Translations under genes and position numbers: made by a program | Notes under the pieces: model-generated | Databases searched by the model: none | What the model was told of the DNA's origin: nothing | What the model saw: the letters and a program-made list of their open reading frames with translations, nothing else | NCBI RefSeq assembly: GCF_022023855.1 | Contig: NZ_CP059450.1 | Location: forward strand, 372,001 to 436,000 | DNA: 64,000 nt | Reading direction: 5' to 3' | Source: Azospirillum brasilense | GTDB taxonomy: Bacteria; Pseudomonadota; Alphaproteobacteria; Azospirillales; Azospirillaceae | Shown here: in pieces, positions 10,301 to 18,595 of the stretch | Position numbering within the stretch: the stretch's first letter is position 1 | Layout: each line of letters starts with the position of its first letter

Positions 10301-11101
10301 TTACGACTTGGTCAGCGGGGGCAGGTCGGTGCCCAGCCACTTCTTGTGGACCTCGTTCAGCTCGCCGTTCGACTTCGCGGTCTCGATGAACTCGTTGACC
10401 CATTTCAGCAGGGCGTCCTGGCCCTTGCGCATGGCGATGCCCTGGACTTGGCGGTTCAGCACGAACTTCATCTCGTAGTTGGCCTGCGGGGCCAGCTTCT
10501 TGATCTCCTTGGTGACCACATTGCTGAGGCCCAGCGCGTCCACCTGACCGGACAGCATGGCCTGCACGGCGCTGGCGTCGTCGTCGAAGCGCATGATGCG
10601 CGCGTCCTTCGGAGCAACGGCGGTCAGGGCGTTGTCCTGGGTGCTGGCGCGGGCGACGCCGACGCGCTTGCCGGACAGCTCCGCGGCCTCCTTGATCTTG
10701 GTGTTGGCCGGGGCGACCAGACCGATCTCGATGGCGGCGTAGGGCTCGGAGAACTGCACCTGCTCGGCGCGGGCCGGGGTGATGCCCAGCGAGGCGACCA
10801 GCAGGTCGACCTTGTTGGTCAGCAGGTAGGGGATGCGGTTCGGGCCGGTGACCGGAACGATCTCCACCGGGACGCCCATGTGCTTGCCCAGCAGCTTGGC
10901 GACGTCGGCGTCGTAGCCGTCCGGCTTGCCGTCGGCGGTGGTGATGCCGAAGGGCGGGAAGTCCACCAGCATGCCGATGGTCAGCTTGCCCTTCGACTTG
11001 ATCTCGTCGACGGTCTGGGCGGTGGCCGGAGCGGCGAGGGCGACGACGGCGGCCATCATGGCGCCGGCGACGGCGAGGCGGCGGGTGATCGACAGGCTCA
11101 T
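10301..11101 (-). CDS. ABC transporter substrate-binding protein, polar-amino-acid type (SBP_bac_3)
   Basis: A 266-residue periplasmic binding protein. The N-terminus has a charged RR, a long hydrophobic core ([14 protein letters not shown]) and a cut after ATA-Q, a normal Sec signal peptide. The mature part begins with [15 protein letters not shown] and contains [16 protein letters not shown], the fold of family-3 amino-acid binding proteins. ATG 11101 is preferred because GAGGA lies 8 bases upstream; GTG 11116 is possible but unsupported. The ligand is not identifiable; neighbours suggest an acidic compound such as a hydroxy or keto acid rather than an ordinary amino acid. Confidence 0.88.
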   Translation of the reverse strand: MSLSITRRLAVAGAMMAAVVALAAPATAQTVDEIKSKGKLTIGMLVDFPPFGITTADGKPDGYDADVAKLLGKHMGVPVEIVPVTGPNRIPYLLTNKVDLLVASLGITPARAEQVQFSEPYAAIEIGLVAPANTKIKEAAELSGKRVGVARASTQDNALTAVAPKDARIMRFDDDASAVQAMLSGQVDALGLSNVVTKEIKKLAPQANYEMKFVLNRQVQGIAMRKGQDALLKWVNEFIETAKSNGELNEVHKKWLGTDLPPLTKS

Positions 11102-11137
11102 TTGGGGTTTCCTCACGGTTCTTATGAAAGGGGAGTA

Positions 11138-11791
11138 TCAGCGGGTGGCGAGGGCGTAGCGCCGCTCCAGACGGGCGCTGAGCAGCGACAGCGGCCAGCA
11201 CATCAGGAAGTAGAGCACCGCCACGATCCCGAACACCAGGAAGGGCTGGAAGGTGGCGTTGTTGACGATCTGCCCGGCGCGGGTCAGCTCGGTGAAGCCG
11301 ATGATGGCGGCCAGCGACGTGCTCTTGATGAGCTGCACCAGGAAGCCCACGGTCGGCGGCACCGCGACCTTCACCGCCTGCGGCAGGATCACGTAGCGCA
11401 TCAGCCCCGGATAGCGCAGGCCGAGCGCCGAGGCGGCCTCCCACTGGCCGCGCGGCACCGCCTGGATGCAGCCCCGCCAGATCTCGCCGAGGAAGGCGCT
11501 GGCGTTCAGCGTCAGGCCCAGCGCGGCGGCGGCCCAGGGGTTAAGGTCGAGCCCCATCACCGTGGCGCCGAAGAAGACCAGGAAGAGCTGCATCAGCAGC
11601 GGCGTGCCCTGGAACAGCTGGATGTAGCCGGTGGCGGCCAGCCGCACCGCCTTGATGTCCGAGGTGCGGGCCAGCGCGATGACCAGCCCGACCGTGGCCC
11701 CGCCGACGAAGGCGATAGCCGACAGCGCCAGCGTCCATTGCACGGCGCTGAGGAGGAAGAGGAACTCGTTGTAACTGAAGGCGCGGATCAT
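11138..11791 (-). CDS. Polar-amino-acid-type ABC transporter permease (first subunit)
   Basis: A 217-residue inner-membrane permease with about five hydrophobic segments and the EAA-loop region EAASALGLRYPGLMRYVILPQAVK, which contacts the ATPase. It belongs to the HisM/GlnP group and forms a heterodimer with the product of 11806-12480, whose stop lies 14 bases upstream of this start. Length is normal. Confidence 0.9.
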   Translation of the reverse strand: MIRAFSYNEFLFLLSAVQWTLALSAIAFVGGATVGLVIALARTSDIKAVRLAATGYIQLFQGTPLLMQLFLVFFGATVMGLDLNPWAAAALGLTLNASAFLGEIWRGCIQAVPRGQWEAASALGLRYPGLMRYVILPQAVKVAVPPTVGFLVQLIKSTSLAAIIGFTELTRAGQIVNNATFQPFLVFGIVAVLYFLMCWPLSLLSARLERRYALATR

Positions 11792-11805
11792 GGTTCGGCC
11801 CTCCC

Positions 11806-12480
11806 TCAGCGCCGGTCGGTGTCGTAGGCGAAGGCCAGCTTGTAGATGCCGGCGAACAGCGCGGAGAACATCATCGCCAGCACCAGATAGATGCCGGTGA
11901 CCACGATGTAGATTTCGAAGCTGCGGAAGGTCTGCGACTGGATGTTGTTGGCGACCGAGGTCAGTTCGTCCGCCGAGATCGCCGAAACCACGCTGGAGCT
12001 GAGCATCAGCAGGATGAACTGGCTGGTCAGCGCGGGGTAGACGGTGCGCAGCGCCGGCTTGATGACGATGTAGCGGAAGACCTGCAAGGGTCTCAGCCCC
12101 AGCGCCAGCCCGGCTTCGATCTGGCCCTTTTGGATCGATTCGATGCCGGCCCGGATGATCTCCGTCGCGTAGGCGCCGACATTGACCACCATGGCGATCA
12201 GCGCGGCGAGGTCGGGCGACAGGCGGATGCCCATGGTCGGCAGGCCGAAGAAGATCAGGAAGATCTGCACCAGGAAGGGCGTGTTGCGCACCACTTCAAT
12301 GTAGGCGTTGATGATCCAGCGGACCGGTTTCGGCCCGGACGTCTTGCCGAGCGCGCAGAGGATGGCGACGATCAGGCCGAGAACCATGGCGCCGATCGAC
12401 AGCTGCACAGTCAGCCAGGCGCCCTGGAGCAGATAGTCCCAGGAATCGATGACCGCCTTGAAATCGAAGGTGTAGTTCAC
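11806..12480 (-). CDS. Polar-amino-acid-type ABC transporter permease (second subunit)
   Basis: A 224-residue inner-membrane permease and first gene of the operon. It starts with GTG 12480 behind GGAGG at 8 bases. The EAA region reads EAGLALGLRPLQVFRYIVIKPALR, and NTPFLVQIFLIFFGLP is the typical segment of GlnP/HisQ permeases. It pairs with the next gene product. The promoter and LacI-type operator lie about 150 bases upstream. Confidence 0.9.
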   Translation of the reverse strand: MNYTFDFKAVIDSWDYLLQGAWLTVQLSIGAMVLGLIVAILCALGKTSGPKPVRWIINAYIEVVRNTPFLVQIFLIFFGLPTMGIRLSPDLAALIAMVVNVGAYATEIIRAGIESIQKGQIEAGLALGLRPLQVFRYIVIKPALRTVYPALTSQFILLMLSSSVVSAISADELTSVANNIQSQTFRSFEIYIVVTGIYLVLAMMFSALFAGIYKLAFAYDTDRR

Positions 12481-12627
12481 GGGCTTTTCCTCCGCATCCG
12501 GACCGGTCGCATCCGGACCAGGGCGCTGCGCGCGTTCGGTGAGCGGTCCCTTGTGCGGGATTCTCGTTGTCGGCCTCTCGTCGTCCGGCGGGCCGTGGCG
12601 ATGCCTCCGGCGCCGGATGTTGGGTGG

Positions 12628-12656
12628 AGCCTATTTGGATCGATCTAAATACGCAA
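12628..12656 (-). promoter_or_regulatory. Promoter of the ABC/dehydrogenase operon with LacI-type operator in the spacer
   Basis: Read on the minus strand, TTGCGT (12656-12651) and TAGGCT (12633-12628) are separated by exactly 17 bases. The palindrome TATTTGGATCGATCTAAATA (12632-12651) fills the spacer; 9 of its 10 base pairs are symmetric and the centre is CG as in LacI-family operators. Binding there would occlude RNA polymerase. The likely repressor is the LacI protein at 7419-8471. The -10 is a weak match. Confidence 0.65.
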
Positions 12657-12779
12657 GACGCAAAACGCAGCGCTGCGAAAATTTAATTCGTGCAGCCAAC
12701 AATCATGCCGCGAATTCCCTGTGGTGATACTAAACCGCGATGGTGCGTCCACGAACGGACGCTTGCGCCGCGCTGCGTC

Positions 12780-12793
12780 TTGACGATGATCAA
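12780..12793 (+). promoter_or_regulatory. FNR/Anr-like box upstream of moeA
   Basis: TTGACGATGATCAA matches the FNR consensus TTGAT-N4-ATCAA with one change. It lies about 90 bases before the moeA start. Oxygen-responsive control of molybdopterin synthesis would fit nitrate respiration. A single 14-base match needs experimental proof. Confidence 0.45.
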
Positions 12794-12883
12794 GGTGCAT
12801 GAGAACCGCGCACCGGACTATCCGGGATGATATGACGCGGTGCCGCCCCGCAAGGGCGGCCCCGAAGGGAGAAGGATTGTCGC

Positions 12884-14134
12884 ATGGACTGCTTCGCCGG
12901 CCCCGGCCCCGCCGCCCCCATCCCGCTGGACGAGGCGCTGGCCCGCGTGCAACGGACCTACGGCGCGGTGACGGAGCCCGAGGAGGTGCCGTTACGCGCC
13001 GCGCTCGGCCGCATCCTGGCGGAACCGGTGACGGCGACGGTGAACGTGCCGCCGGTCGCCGTCTCGGCGATGGACGGCTGGGGATTCGGCACGGCGGACG
13101 CTGCCGCGGAGGACGATTTCCGGCGGCTGGCCGTGGTGGGGCGCGTGCCCGCGGGCTCCGTCTTCCCCGGTACGGTCGGGCCGGGTGAGGCGGTACGCAT
13201 CTTCACCGGCGCGCCGATTCCGGCGGGGGTGGACACCGTGGCCATGCAGGAGGACTGCCGGGCCGAGGACGGTGCGGTGCTGGTGCCCGCCACCCTCAAG
13301 CGCGGCGCCAACATCCGCGACGCCGGTGAGGATATGACGGCTGGGTCGGTCGTGCTGACTCCCGGCCTGCGGCTGCGCGCCCAGGAGGTCGGCTTGGCCG
13401 CCGCGGTCGGGCGGTCGAGCCTGTCGGTGCGCAAGCGTCTGCGCGTCGTCCTGTTCTCAACCGGCGACGAACTGCGCGAGCCGGGGACGGACAAGCCGGA
13501 GGGCACGATCTACGATGCCAACCGCTACACGCTGGCCGCCCAGCTCGACGCGCTGGGGGCGGATGTGCGCGACCTCGGCATCCTGCCCGACAAGCCGGAC
13601 GTGACCCGCGCCGCCCTCGCCGACGCCGCGGCGACCGCCGATCTTGTCGTCACCTCCGGCGGCGCGTCGGTGGGGGAGGAGGATCATGTGAAGGCGGTGG
13701 TCGGCGAGCTTGGCTCTGTCGATTTGTGGAAGCTCGCGCTGAAGCCGGGCAAGCCGCTGGCGCTCGGCCGCATCGGCGCCACGCCGTTCCTCGGCCTGCC
13801 GGGCAACCCGGTGTCGGCCATGGTGACCTTCATGCTGGTCGGGCGCCCACTGGTGCTGCGCCTGTCGGGGGCGGAGAGCGCGCCGACCCCGCGCTGCCTC
13901 GTCGTCGCCGGTTTCGAGTTCAAGAAGAAGCCGGGGCGCCGCGAGTTTCTGCGCGCCCGTCTGGCGACCGGAGCGGATGGCCGCCCGGTCGCCCACAAGT
14001 TTCCCAGTGACAGCTCCGGCGTCCTGACCTCGATGGTCGAGGCGGATGGGCTGGTGGACATGCCGGCGGACGCCACGACGATCCGCGAGGGGGACATGGT
14101 GGAGTTCCTGCCCTTCACCGGCCTGTTCGCCTGA
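12884..14134 (+). CDS. moeA: Molybdopterin molybdenumtransferase MoeA
   Basis: A 416-residue enzyme inserting molybdate into adenylylated molybdopterin. Domain motifs are in order: SAMDGWGF near residue 62, RIFTGAPIPAG near 107, STGDEL near 190, the MoaB-like domain with SGGASVGEEDHV near 258, KPGKPLALG and GLPGNPVSAM, then the C-terminal domain to residue 416. GGAGAAGG lies just upstream of ATG 12884. Downstream on the opposite strand is a DUF2478-type protein of a kind often found with molybdenum genes, and an FNR-like box lies upstream. Confidence 0.95.
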   Translation: MDCFAGPGPAAPIPLDEALARVQRTYGAVTEPEEVPLRAALGRILAEPVTATVNVPPVAVSAMDGWGFGTADAAAEDDFRRLAVVGRVPAGSVFPGTVGPGEAVRIFTGAPIPAGVDTVAMQEDCRAEDGAVLVPATLKRGANIRDAGEDMTAGSVVLTPGLRLRAQEVGLAAAVGRSSLSVRKRLRVVLFSTGDELREPGTDKPEGTIYDANRYTLAAQLDALGADVRDLGILPDKPDVTRAALADAAATADLVVTSGGASVGEEDHVKAVVGELGSVDLWKLALKPGKPLALGRIGATPFLGLPGNPVSAMVTFMLVGRPLVLRLSGAESAPTPRCLVVAGFEFKKKPGRREFLRARLATGADGRPVAHKFPSDSSGVLTSMVEADGLVDMPADATTIREGDMVEFLPFTGLFA

Positions 14135-14146
14135 GCGCCGGACGCT

Positions 14147-14171
14147 CCCTCTCCCGGGGGACGGGAGAGGG
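14147..14171. terminator. Hairpin between convergent moeA and DUF1244 gene
   Basis: A perfect 10-bp stem pairs CCCTCTCCCG (14147-14156) with CGGGAGAGGG (14162-14171) around a 5-base loop. It starts 13 bases after the moeA stop and ends 10 bases from the opposing stop, so it may end both transcripts. No U tract is present. Confidence 0.5.
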
Positions 14172-14180
14172 GGAGAGCCC

Positions 14181-14507
14181 TTACTTCTTGGGCACGTGGC
14201 CGCTGATCTCGGCGTGCAGGGGCTTGGTGTCCTCGAAGGTCTTCTGCTGCTCCGGGGTGGCTTCCTTCTGGTGCTTCGCCTTCCATTCCGAATAGGGCAT
14301 GCCATAGACGGCGATGCGGGCCTCCTCGTCGGTCAGCGGCACGTTCCGCTCCTTGGCCGCGGCCGCGTACCATTTGGACAGGCAGTTGCGGCAGAAGCCG
14401 GCCAGATTCATCAGGTCGATGTTCTGCACGTCGGTGCGCTTCTGGAGATGCGCGACCAGACCGCGGAACGCGGCGGCTTCCAACTCGGTGCGGGTCTTCT
14501 CGTCCAT
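14181..14507 (-). CDS. DUF1244 family protein
   Basis: A 108-residue small cytoplasmic protein with the family core: a helical N-terminus (AFRGLVAHLQKRTDVQNIDLM), GFCRNCLSKWY with two conserved cysteines, and DEEARIAVYGMPYSEWK. The C-terminal 25 residues are a charged extension. The function of the family is unknown. It follows the DUF2478-type gene by 11 bases on the same strand, so the two are probably cotranscribed. The longer open frame running upstream through its neighbour is only frame overlap. Confidence 0.8.
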   Translation of the reverse strand: MDEKTRTELEAAAFRGLVAHLQKRTDVQNIDLMNLAGFCRNCLSKWYAAAAKERNVPLTDEEARIAVYGMPYSEWKAKHQKEATPEQQKTFEDTKPLHAEISGHVPKK

Positions 14508-14518
14508 TCCAATCCCTC

Positions 14519-15757
14519 TCAGTTCTGTTCGTTGTGCAGCGTGACGAAGCGGCCATGGTGGTGGAAGCTCTGCGACGAGCCGCCGGCCAGGATCGCCTCG
14601 GCCACGGCGTCGCGGTCCTCCACCACGAAGCCGGCCAGCGCGGCGATGCCGTAGCGGAACAGCCGCGGAGTCAGCGGCGTCCCCGGCCCGACCAGGGCGA
14701 CGCGGGTTCCCTCGGCCACCGACAGCAGGCGGGGCAGGCTGCGGTTGGTCAGGGTGGAGGCGGTGATCGCCGCCCCCTCCGCGCCCGGCAGCAGCCATTC
14801 TCCGGCGGCCTCCGGATACTCCCCGTCGCTGGGGTTCATTTCGACCACATGGGCGTTGGGCAGGCGCCGGGCAATCTGCGGGAAGGCCCCGAAGACGACC
14901 ACGCGCCCCTCCATGCCGGCGAACAGGTCCAGGCCGTTGGCCGAGGAGCCGGTCAGGTCCGGACGGTTGTAGTGGGCGTTCAGCGCGGCCATGCCGACCG
15001 CGGCCTCCTGCGGGTCCCAGGAGCGGGCGGCGTAGGCGGCCAGCCCGGCGAGGCCGACGCCGGACCAGCGTGCCGGATCGGGCGGTGGCGCCGACTGCGG
15101 GCGGGCGGCCAGTCCGATGCCGGGTCCCCTGGCGCCGTCCGTCTCCACCATGATCCATTTGGCGCCGATGGTGATGGTGCGGACCTCCGCATCCTCCACC
15201 CCGTGCAGCAGGTCGTCGTAAAGCCGGTGCGCTCCCCACCAGCGCCACAGCGCGTCCTCGTCCGGCGAGATCAGCGAGGTGAAGCCGCCGGTGAAGCTCT
15301 GCCATTCGTTGAGGAAGCGGCTGCCGACGCTGGTCAGCACCGGAATGCCCTCGGCGATGCCGGCCAGCAGCTCGTCCGCCAGCCCTTCACCGTGTGCCTC
15401 CAGCCCGGCGAACTTGTTGACCACAAGGAGATCGGCGCGCTCCGCGATGGCGCGGCGCAGCGCCTGGCTGGCCTCGGCCACCCCCTGGGGATCGACGCGG
15501 CAGGACTGCGACTGGCGGCCCAGATGCTGGGAGATGTCGTAGGCCTGGCCGGTGGCGACGTCCACCAGCTCCATCAGGTCGGCGCAGTCGCCGGGGGCAC
15601 CGGTGTTGCGCTGGATCACGCCGCCGACGCGGAAGCCGCGCCGCTGCAATTCCATCACGAACCGGTCGATCATCGCGTCCACGGCGGTGGAGCCGGGGCC
15701 ATGGACCACCGCGCCGGGACGCAGCGGGGGCGGAACCGCGGGGCGCAGGGTCGGCAT
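14519..15757 (-). CDS. DUF2478-like N-terminal domain fused to DUF4213/DUF364-like domains
   Basis: A 412-residue protein of unknown function that looks like a fusion. Residues 1-170 resemble DUF2478, an NTPase-like domain often encoded beside molybdenum transport and nitrogenase genes; features are GGVIQRNTGAPGD, LLVVNKFAGLEAHGEGL and GIPVLTSVG. Residues 195-412 resemble DUF4213/DUF364, a putative metal-chelating module, with VRTITIGAKWIMVE, VVVFGAFPQIARRL, NPSDGEYP and SHH-rich SFHHHGRFVTL near the end. ATG 15757 follows AAGGAG at 8 bases. Location next to moeA and tusA suggests metal or cofactor handling. The domain calls are by eye; I cannot run a profile search. Confidence 0.65.
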   Translation of the reverse strand: MPTLRPAVPPPLRPGAVVHGPGSTAVDAMIDRFVMELQRRGFRVGGVIQRNTGAPGDCADLMELVDVATGQAYDISQHLGRQSQSCRVDPQGVAEASQALRRAIAERADLLVVNKFAGLEAHGEGLADELLAGIAEGIPVLTSVGSRFLNEWQSFTGGFTSLISPDEDALWRWWGAHRLYDDLLHGVEDAEVRTITIGAKWIMVETDGARGPGIGLAARPQSAPPPDPARWSGVGLAGLAAYAARSWDPQEAAVGMAALNAHYNRPDLTGSSANGLDLFAGMEGRVVVFGAFPQIARRLPNAHVVEMNPSDGEYPEAAGEWLLPGAEGAAITASTLTNRSLPRLLSVAEGTRVALVGPGTPLTPRLFRYGIAALAGFVVEDRDAVAEAILAGGSSQSFHHHGRFVTLHNEQN

Positions 15758-15805
15758 GGGGCGGGCTCCTTCAGGAATGGATAACGGCCGGGGCAATGAC
15801 GGGAA

Positions 15806-16042
15806 TCACGCGGCGCCGCCGCCGCGGCGGATGTGGTACACGAACACCTCGCCGCGCGTCTCGTGCGCCAGCAGGACGTTTTCGGTCGTGTTGCAGAAAT
15901 GCTTGAAATCGATGATCGACGCCGGGTCGGTGGCGTAGACGATCACCTCCTCCCCCTCGGCCATTTTGTCCAGCAGGGCGCGCGTCCGCAGGATGGGCAG
16001 CGGGCAATGCAGCCCCTTAACGTCGAGTTCCTTTGCTGCCAC
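15806..16042 (-). CDS. tusA: TusA-family sulfurtransferase / sulfur-carrier protein
   Basis: A 78-residue protein starting with GTG 16042 behind GAGG. The TusA hallmark is the N-terminal strand and CPxP motif, here DVKGLHCPLPILRTR, whose cysteine carries a persulfide. ATDPASIIDFKHFC is the typical second half. TusA proteins deliver sulfur for tRNA thiolation or molybdenum cofactor maturation; proximity to moeA and the DUF2478-type gene favours the latter, but this is inference. It is 49 bases upstream of the fused-domain gene, probably in one operon. Confidence 0.88.
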   Translation of the reverse strand: MAAKELDVKGLHCPLPILRTRALLDKMAEGEEVIVYATDPASIIDFKHFCNTTENVLLAHETRGEVFVYHIRRGGGAA

Positions 16043-16230
16043 GGACTAACCTCTTCTTCTGCATGGGCACCGGACGCCGCGACTGTAGCGGGTTCGCGCC
16101 GCCGTCTCCACCGTTCCCATAGATTTGGCGTTCCAGACAGTTTGGCGGTCCGGAAGCCCAGGGCACCTTTGCCGGGCTGGGATGTTAGCCAGGGAAATGG
16201 ATTCGAACGAACAATGCGGGAGCAACGCTT

Positions 16231-17271
16231 ATGGCCGGTCGGCATTTCGACAAGGTGGTGGTCATCACCGGGGCGTCCAGCGGGATCGGCCGGGCGACCG
16301 CCCTGGAATTCGCGCGCCATGGCGCCGCGGTGGTCCTGGCGGCGCGGCGCCACGCCGCCCTGCACGAGGTCGCGGAGGACTGCATCGAAGCCGGGGGGCG
16401 CGCGATGGTCGTCCCCACCGACGTGCGCGACCAGGAGCAGATGAACCGGCTGGCCGAGCGCGCCATCGAGGTGTTCGGCGGGATCGACGTCTGGGTGAAC
16501 AACGCGGGCGTGATCGCCTTCGGGCGCTTCGAGGAGACTCCGCAGGACGTGTTCGAGGAGGTGATGCGCACCAACTTCTTCGGCACCGCCAACGGCTGCC
16601 GCGCCGTGCTGCCGCATTTCCTGGAGCGGGGGGAGGGTACGGTCATCAACGTCGCTTCGCTGGCCTCGATCGTCGGGCAGCGCTACGCCGCCGCCTACGC
16701 CGCCAGCAAATTCGCGGTGCGCGGTTTCTCCGAGACGCTGCGGCAGGAGCTGGTGGAGGATCCCGGCATCCAGGTCTGCACCGTGCTGCCAGGCCCTATC
16801 GACACGCCGCTGTGGCAGCATGGCGCCAACTACACCGGCCGCGCCGTCAAGGCGATGACGCCGCTGCGCCCACCGGAGGAGGTGGCCGAGGCCATCCTGC
16901 GCCTGGCCGAGAATCCCCGGCCGGAGCTGTTCGTCGGCGCCGCGGGGCGCTCCGCCGCCCTGCCGCATGTGGTGGCGCCGGCGCTGGCGGACCGCATGCT
17001 GGCCCACCGGATGGACCGCGACATGTTCGACAACCGCCCGGCCCACGACACCTCCGGCGGCGTTCTGGAGGCCATGCCGGACTATCGCGAAGCGAGCGGT
17101 GGCTGGATGGAGCGAGCCGCAGCGCAGGCACCCCAAGGCCGCGTAGAAGGTCGCCGCGCCTTGTGCTGGACCAACGTCGCCCTGTTTTTGCTGCCCATCG
17201 GACTGATGAGCCGTCTGCCCGCCCATGTCTGGGAGCGGCGGGCGTGGGGGGAGTCGAGGGTCAGGCCGTGA
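16231..17271 (+). CDS. Short-chain dehydrogenase/reductase (SDR), long form
   Basis: A 346-residue SDR: cofactor site TGASSGIG at residues 13-20, NNAG near 90, catalytic serine region VINVASLASIVG and YAASK near 155. The classical core ends near 250; the extra 90 residues carry GVLEAMPDYREASGG and a hydrophobic segment LFLLPIGLMSRLP, perhaps a membrane anchor. This long form is common in Proteobacteria with unknown substrates. The gene end overlaps the convergent TauE gene by 11 bases. GGGAG precedes ATG 16231. Confidence 0.85.
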   Translation: MAGRHFDKVVVITGASSGIGRATALEFARHGAAVVLAARRHAALHEVAEDCIEAGGRAMVVPTDVRDQEQMNRLAERAIEVFGGIDVWVNNAGVIAFGRFEETPQDVFEEVMRTNFFGTANGCRAVLPHFLERGEGTVINVASLASIVGQRYAAAYAASKFAVRGFSETLRQELVEDPGIQVCTVLPGPIDTPLWQHGANYTGRAVKAMTPLRPPEEVAEAILRLAENPRPELFVGAAGRSAALPHVVAPALADRMLAHRMDRDMFDNRPAHDTSGGVLEAMPDYREASGGWMERAAAQAPQGRVEGRRALCWTNVALFLLPIGLMSRLPAHVWERRAWGESRVRP

Positions 17272-18010
17272 GCATCTTGAGGCCGGACAAAGCGAGGATC
17301 GTCGCCAGCAGATAGCGCAGCACCGCGGTCGGCAGGTGGCGGCTGCCCAGCCAGGCGCCGACCGCCCCGCCCACCCCGGCGGCGGCCAGCCACCAGGGCA
17401 GGGCCGCGGGCAGGGTCGTCGCGGTCGTCCAGGCCCCGGCCAGCGCCGCCGCCGAGTTAAGCAGGTTGTAGGCGGCCGACACGGCGGCGGCGCGGCGCGT
17501 CTCGACCCAGCCCATGAGCAGGATCAGCGGCGCCAGGAAAATGCCGCCGCCCGTGCCGGTCATCCCGGACAGGAGCCCCACGGCGGCCCCGGCGGCGAGC
17601 GCCGGTAGGATGGGCGGCACGGTCGCATCCGCCCGTTCGGGCGTTCCGCGCGCCGCCCAGGTGGAACGCGCGAGTTCCAAAGCCGCCAGGAGAAGGATCG
17701 CCCCGACCAGCGGGTAATAGAGATGCGGCGGCAGGTGCAGCGTCCCGCCGAGGAACGAGAAGGGCATCCCCAGCACGCCGAATGGGTAGAACGCGCGCCA
17801 GTCGAACAGCCCGGCGCGGACGAAGCGCACGGTGCCGATGGTTGCCACCAGGAGATTGAGGGCGAGCGCCGTCGGCTTCATCGTTGCCGGATCGAGTCCG
17901 ACGATTCCCATGACCGCCAGATAGCCGGAGGCTCCGGCCTGCCCGACCGCGGCGTACAGCGTGGCGACGGTCAGGATCAGCGCCGTCAGACCGACCGTCT
18001 CGTTGAACAC
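17261..18010 (-). CDS. Sulfite exporter TauE/SafE family permease
   Basis: A 249-residue inner-membrane protein with about eight hydrophobic segments. The family repeat is visible twice: [20 protein letters not shown] near residue 23 and [20 protein letters not shown] near residue 145. GTG 18010 is preceded by GAGGAAA. TauE/SafE proteins export sulfite, sulfoacetate or thiosulfate-like anions; the actual substrate here is unknown. A TusA-like gene lies 1.2 kb away but on another transcript. Confidence 0.85.
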   Translation of the reverse strand: MFNETVGLTALILTVATLYAAVGQAGASGYLAVMGIVGLDPATMKPTALALNLLVATIGTVRFVRAGLFDWRAFYPFGVLGMPFSFLGGTLHLPPHLYYPLVGAILLLAALELARSTWAARGTPERADATVPPILPALAAGAAVGLLSGMTGTGGGIFLAPLILLMGWVETRRAAAVSAAYNLLNSAAALAGAWTTATTLPAALPWWLAAAGVGGAVGAWLGSRHLPTAVLRYLLATILALSGLKMLTA

Positions 18011-18170
18011 CCGTGTTTCCTCTCAAGCCGTGCCGGTCGCTTGTAAACCGGGGGCGCGGGCGGGACCAGAGAAAGGGCGGAGATTTTCCGAACCATGGCG
18101 GCGTGGCGCTGTTGGCGGGGGAGGGCGTCAATGCCCATACCCCCTCACCCCTGTCGTTTGGAGGCTGCCC

Positions 18171-18575
18171 ATGCACACCCGCGAAATGATCAACACGCAC
18201 CCGCAGGTCCGCGGAAACACCAACGACGCGCTCATCCGCTGCATCGAGGCCTGCTATGACTGCGCGCAGACCTGCACCACCTGCGCCGACGCCTGCCTGG
18301 GCGAGGATCAGGTGGCCGAACTGGTCCAGTGCATCCGCCTGAACATGGATTGCGCCGACGTCTGCACTGCAACCGGCTCCGTCGCCACCCGGCGCAGCGG
18401 CTCCAACGAGGTGGTGATCCGCGCCATGCTCGACGCCTGCGCCACCGCCTGCCGCCTGTGCGCCGAGGAGTGCGAGCGGCACGCCGGCATGCACCAGCAT
18501 TGCCGCATCTGCGCCGAGGCCTGCCGGGCCTGCGAGGACGCCTGCCGCAAGGCTCGGCAGACCCTGAGTCATTGA
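18171..18575 (+). CDS. Four-helix-bundle copper-storage protein, Csp3-like
   Basis: A 134-residue cytosolic protein with 18 cysteines arranged as CxxC/CxxxC along helices, for example [29 protein letters not shown] and [15 protein letters not shown]. This is the pattern of Csp copper-storage proteins, whose four-helix tube binds many Cu(I) ions. There is no Tat or Sec signal, so it resembles the cytosolic Csp3 type rather than exported Csp1. ATG 18171 follows GGAGG at 6 bases; an upstream open frame lacks such a site. Histidines in [12 protein letters not shown] could help load metal. Confidence 0.85.
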   Translation: MHTREMINTHPQVRGNTNDALIRCIEACYDCAQTCTTCADACLGEDQVAELVQCIRLNMDCADVCTATGSVATRRSGSNEVVIRAMLDACATACRLCAEECERHAGMHQHCRICAEACRACEDACRKARQTLSH

Positions 18576-18578
18576 CCG

Positions 18579-18595
18579 CGGCGGTTTATCCGCCG
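18579..18595. terminator. Short hairpin between convergent genes
   Basis: CGGCGG (18579-18584) pairs with CCGCCG (18590-18595) around TTTAT. It lies right after the copper-protein stop and overlaps the stop of the opposing gene. It is short and lacks a U tract. Confidence 0.35.

Larger units (their letters stand above)
12481..12883. other. Divergent intergenic region between the ABC operon and moeA
   Basis: This 403-base gap has no convincing gene. It holds a minus-strand promoter with a LacI-type palindrome (12628-12656), an AT-rich stretch near 12677-12690, a small hairpin (12745-12750 with 12757-12762, GCGTCC/GGACGC), an FNR-like box (12780-12793) and a hairpin in the moeA leader (12842-12848 with 12854-12860, GCCGCCC/GGGCGGC). 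The rest shows nothing recognisable. Confidence 0.6.

Noticed and set aside
12842..12860. A possible riboswitch in the moeA leader
   Set aside because: Only one 7-bp hairpin is seen; no known cofactor riboswitch architecture is recognisable.
14181..15305. A 374-codon minus-strand frame joining DUF1244 with an upstream region
   Set aside because: Only the last 108 codons match a protein family; the upstream part is the shifted frame of the DUF2478-type gene.
18137..18151. CsoR/CstR-type operator before the copper-storage gene
   Set aside because: Only a half-site ATACCCCC is present and no matching second arm, so it is not listed as a feature.
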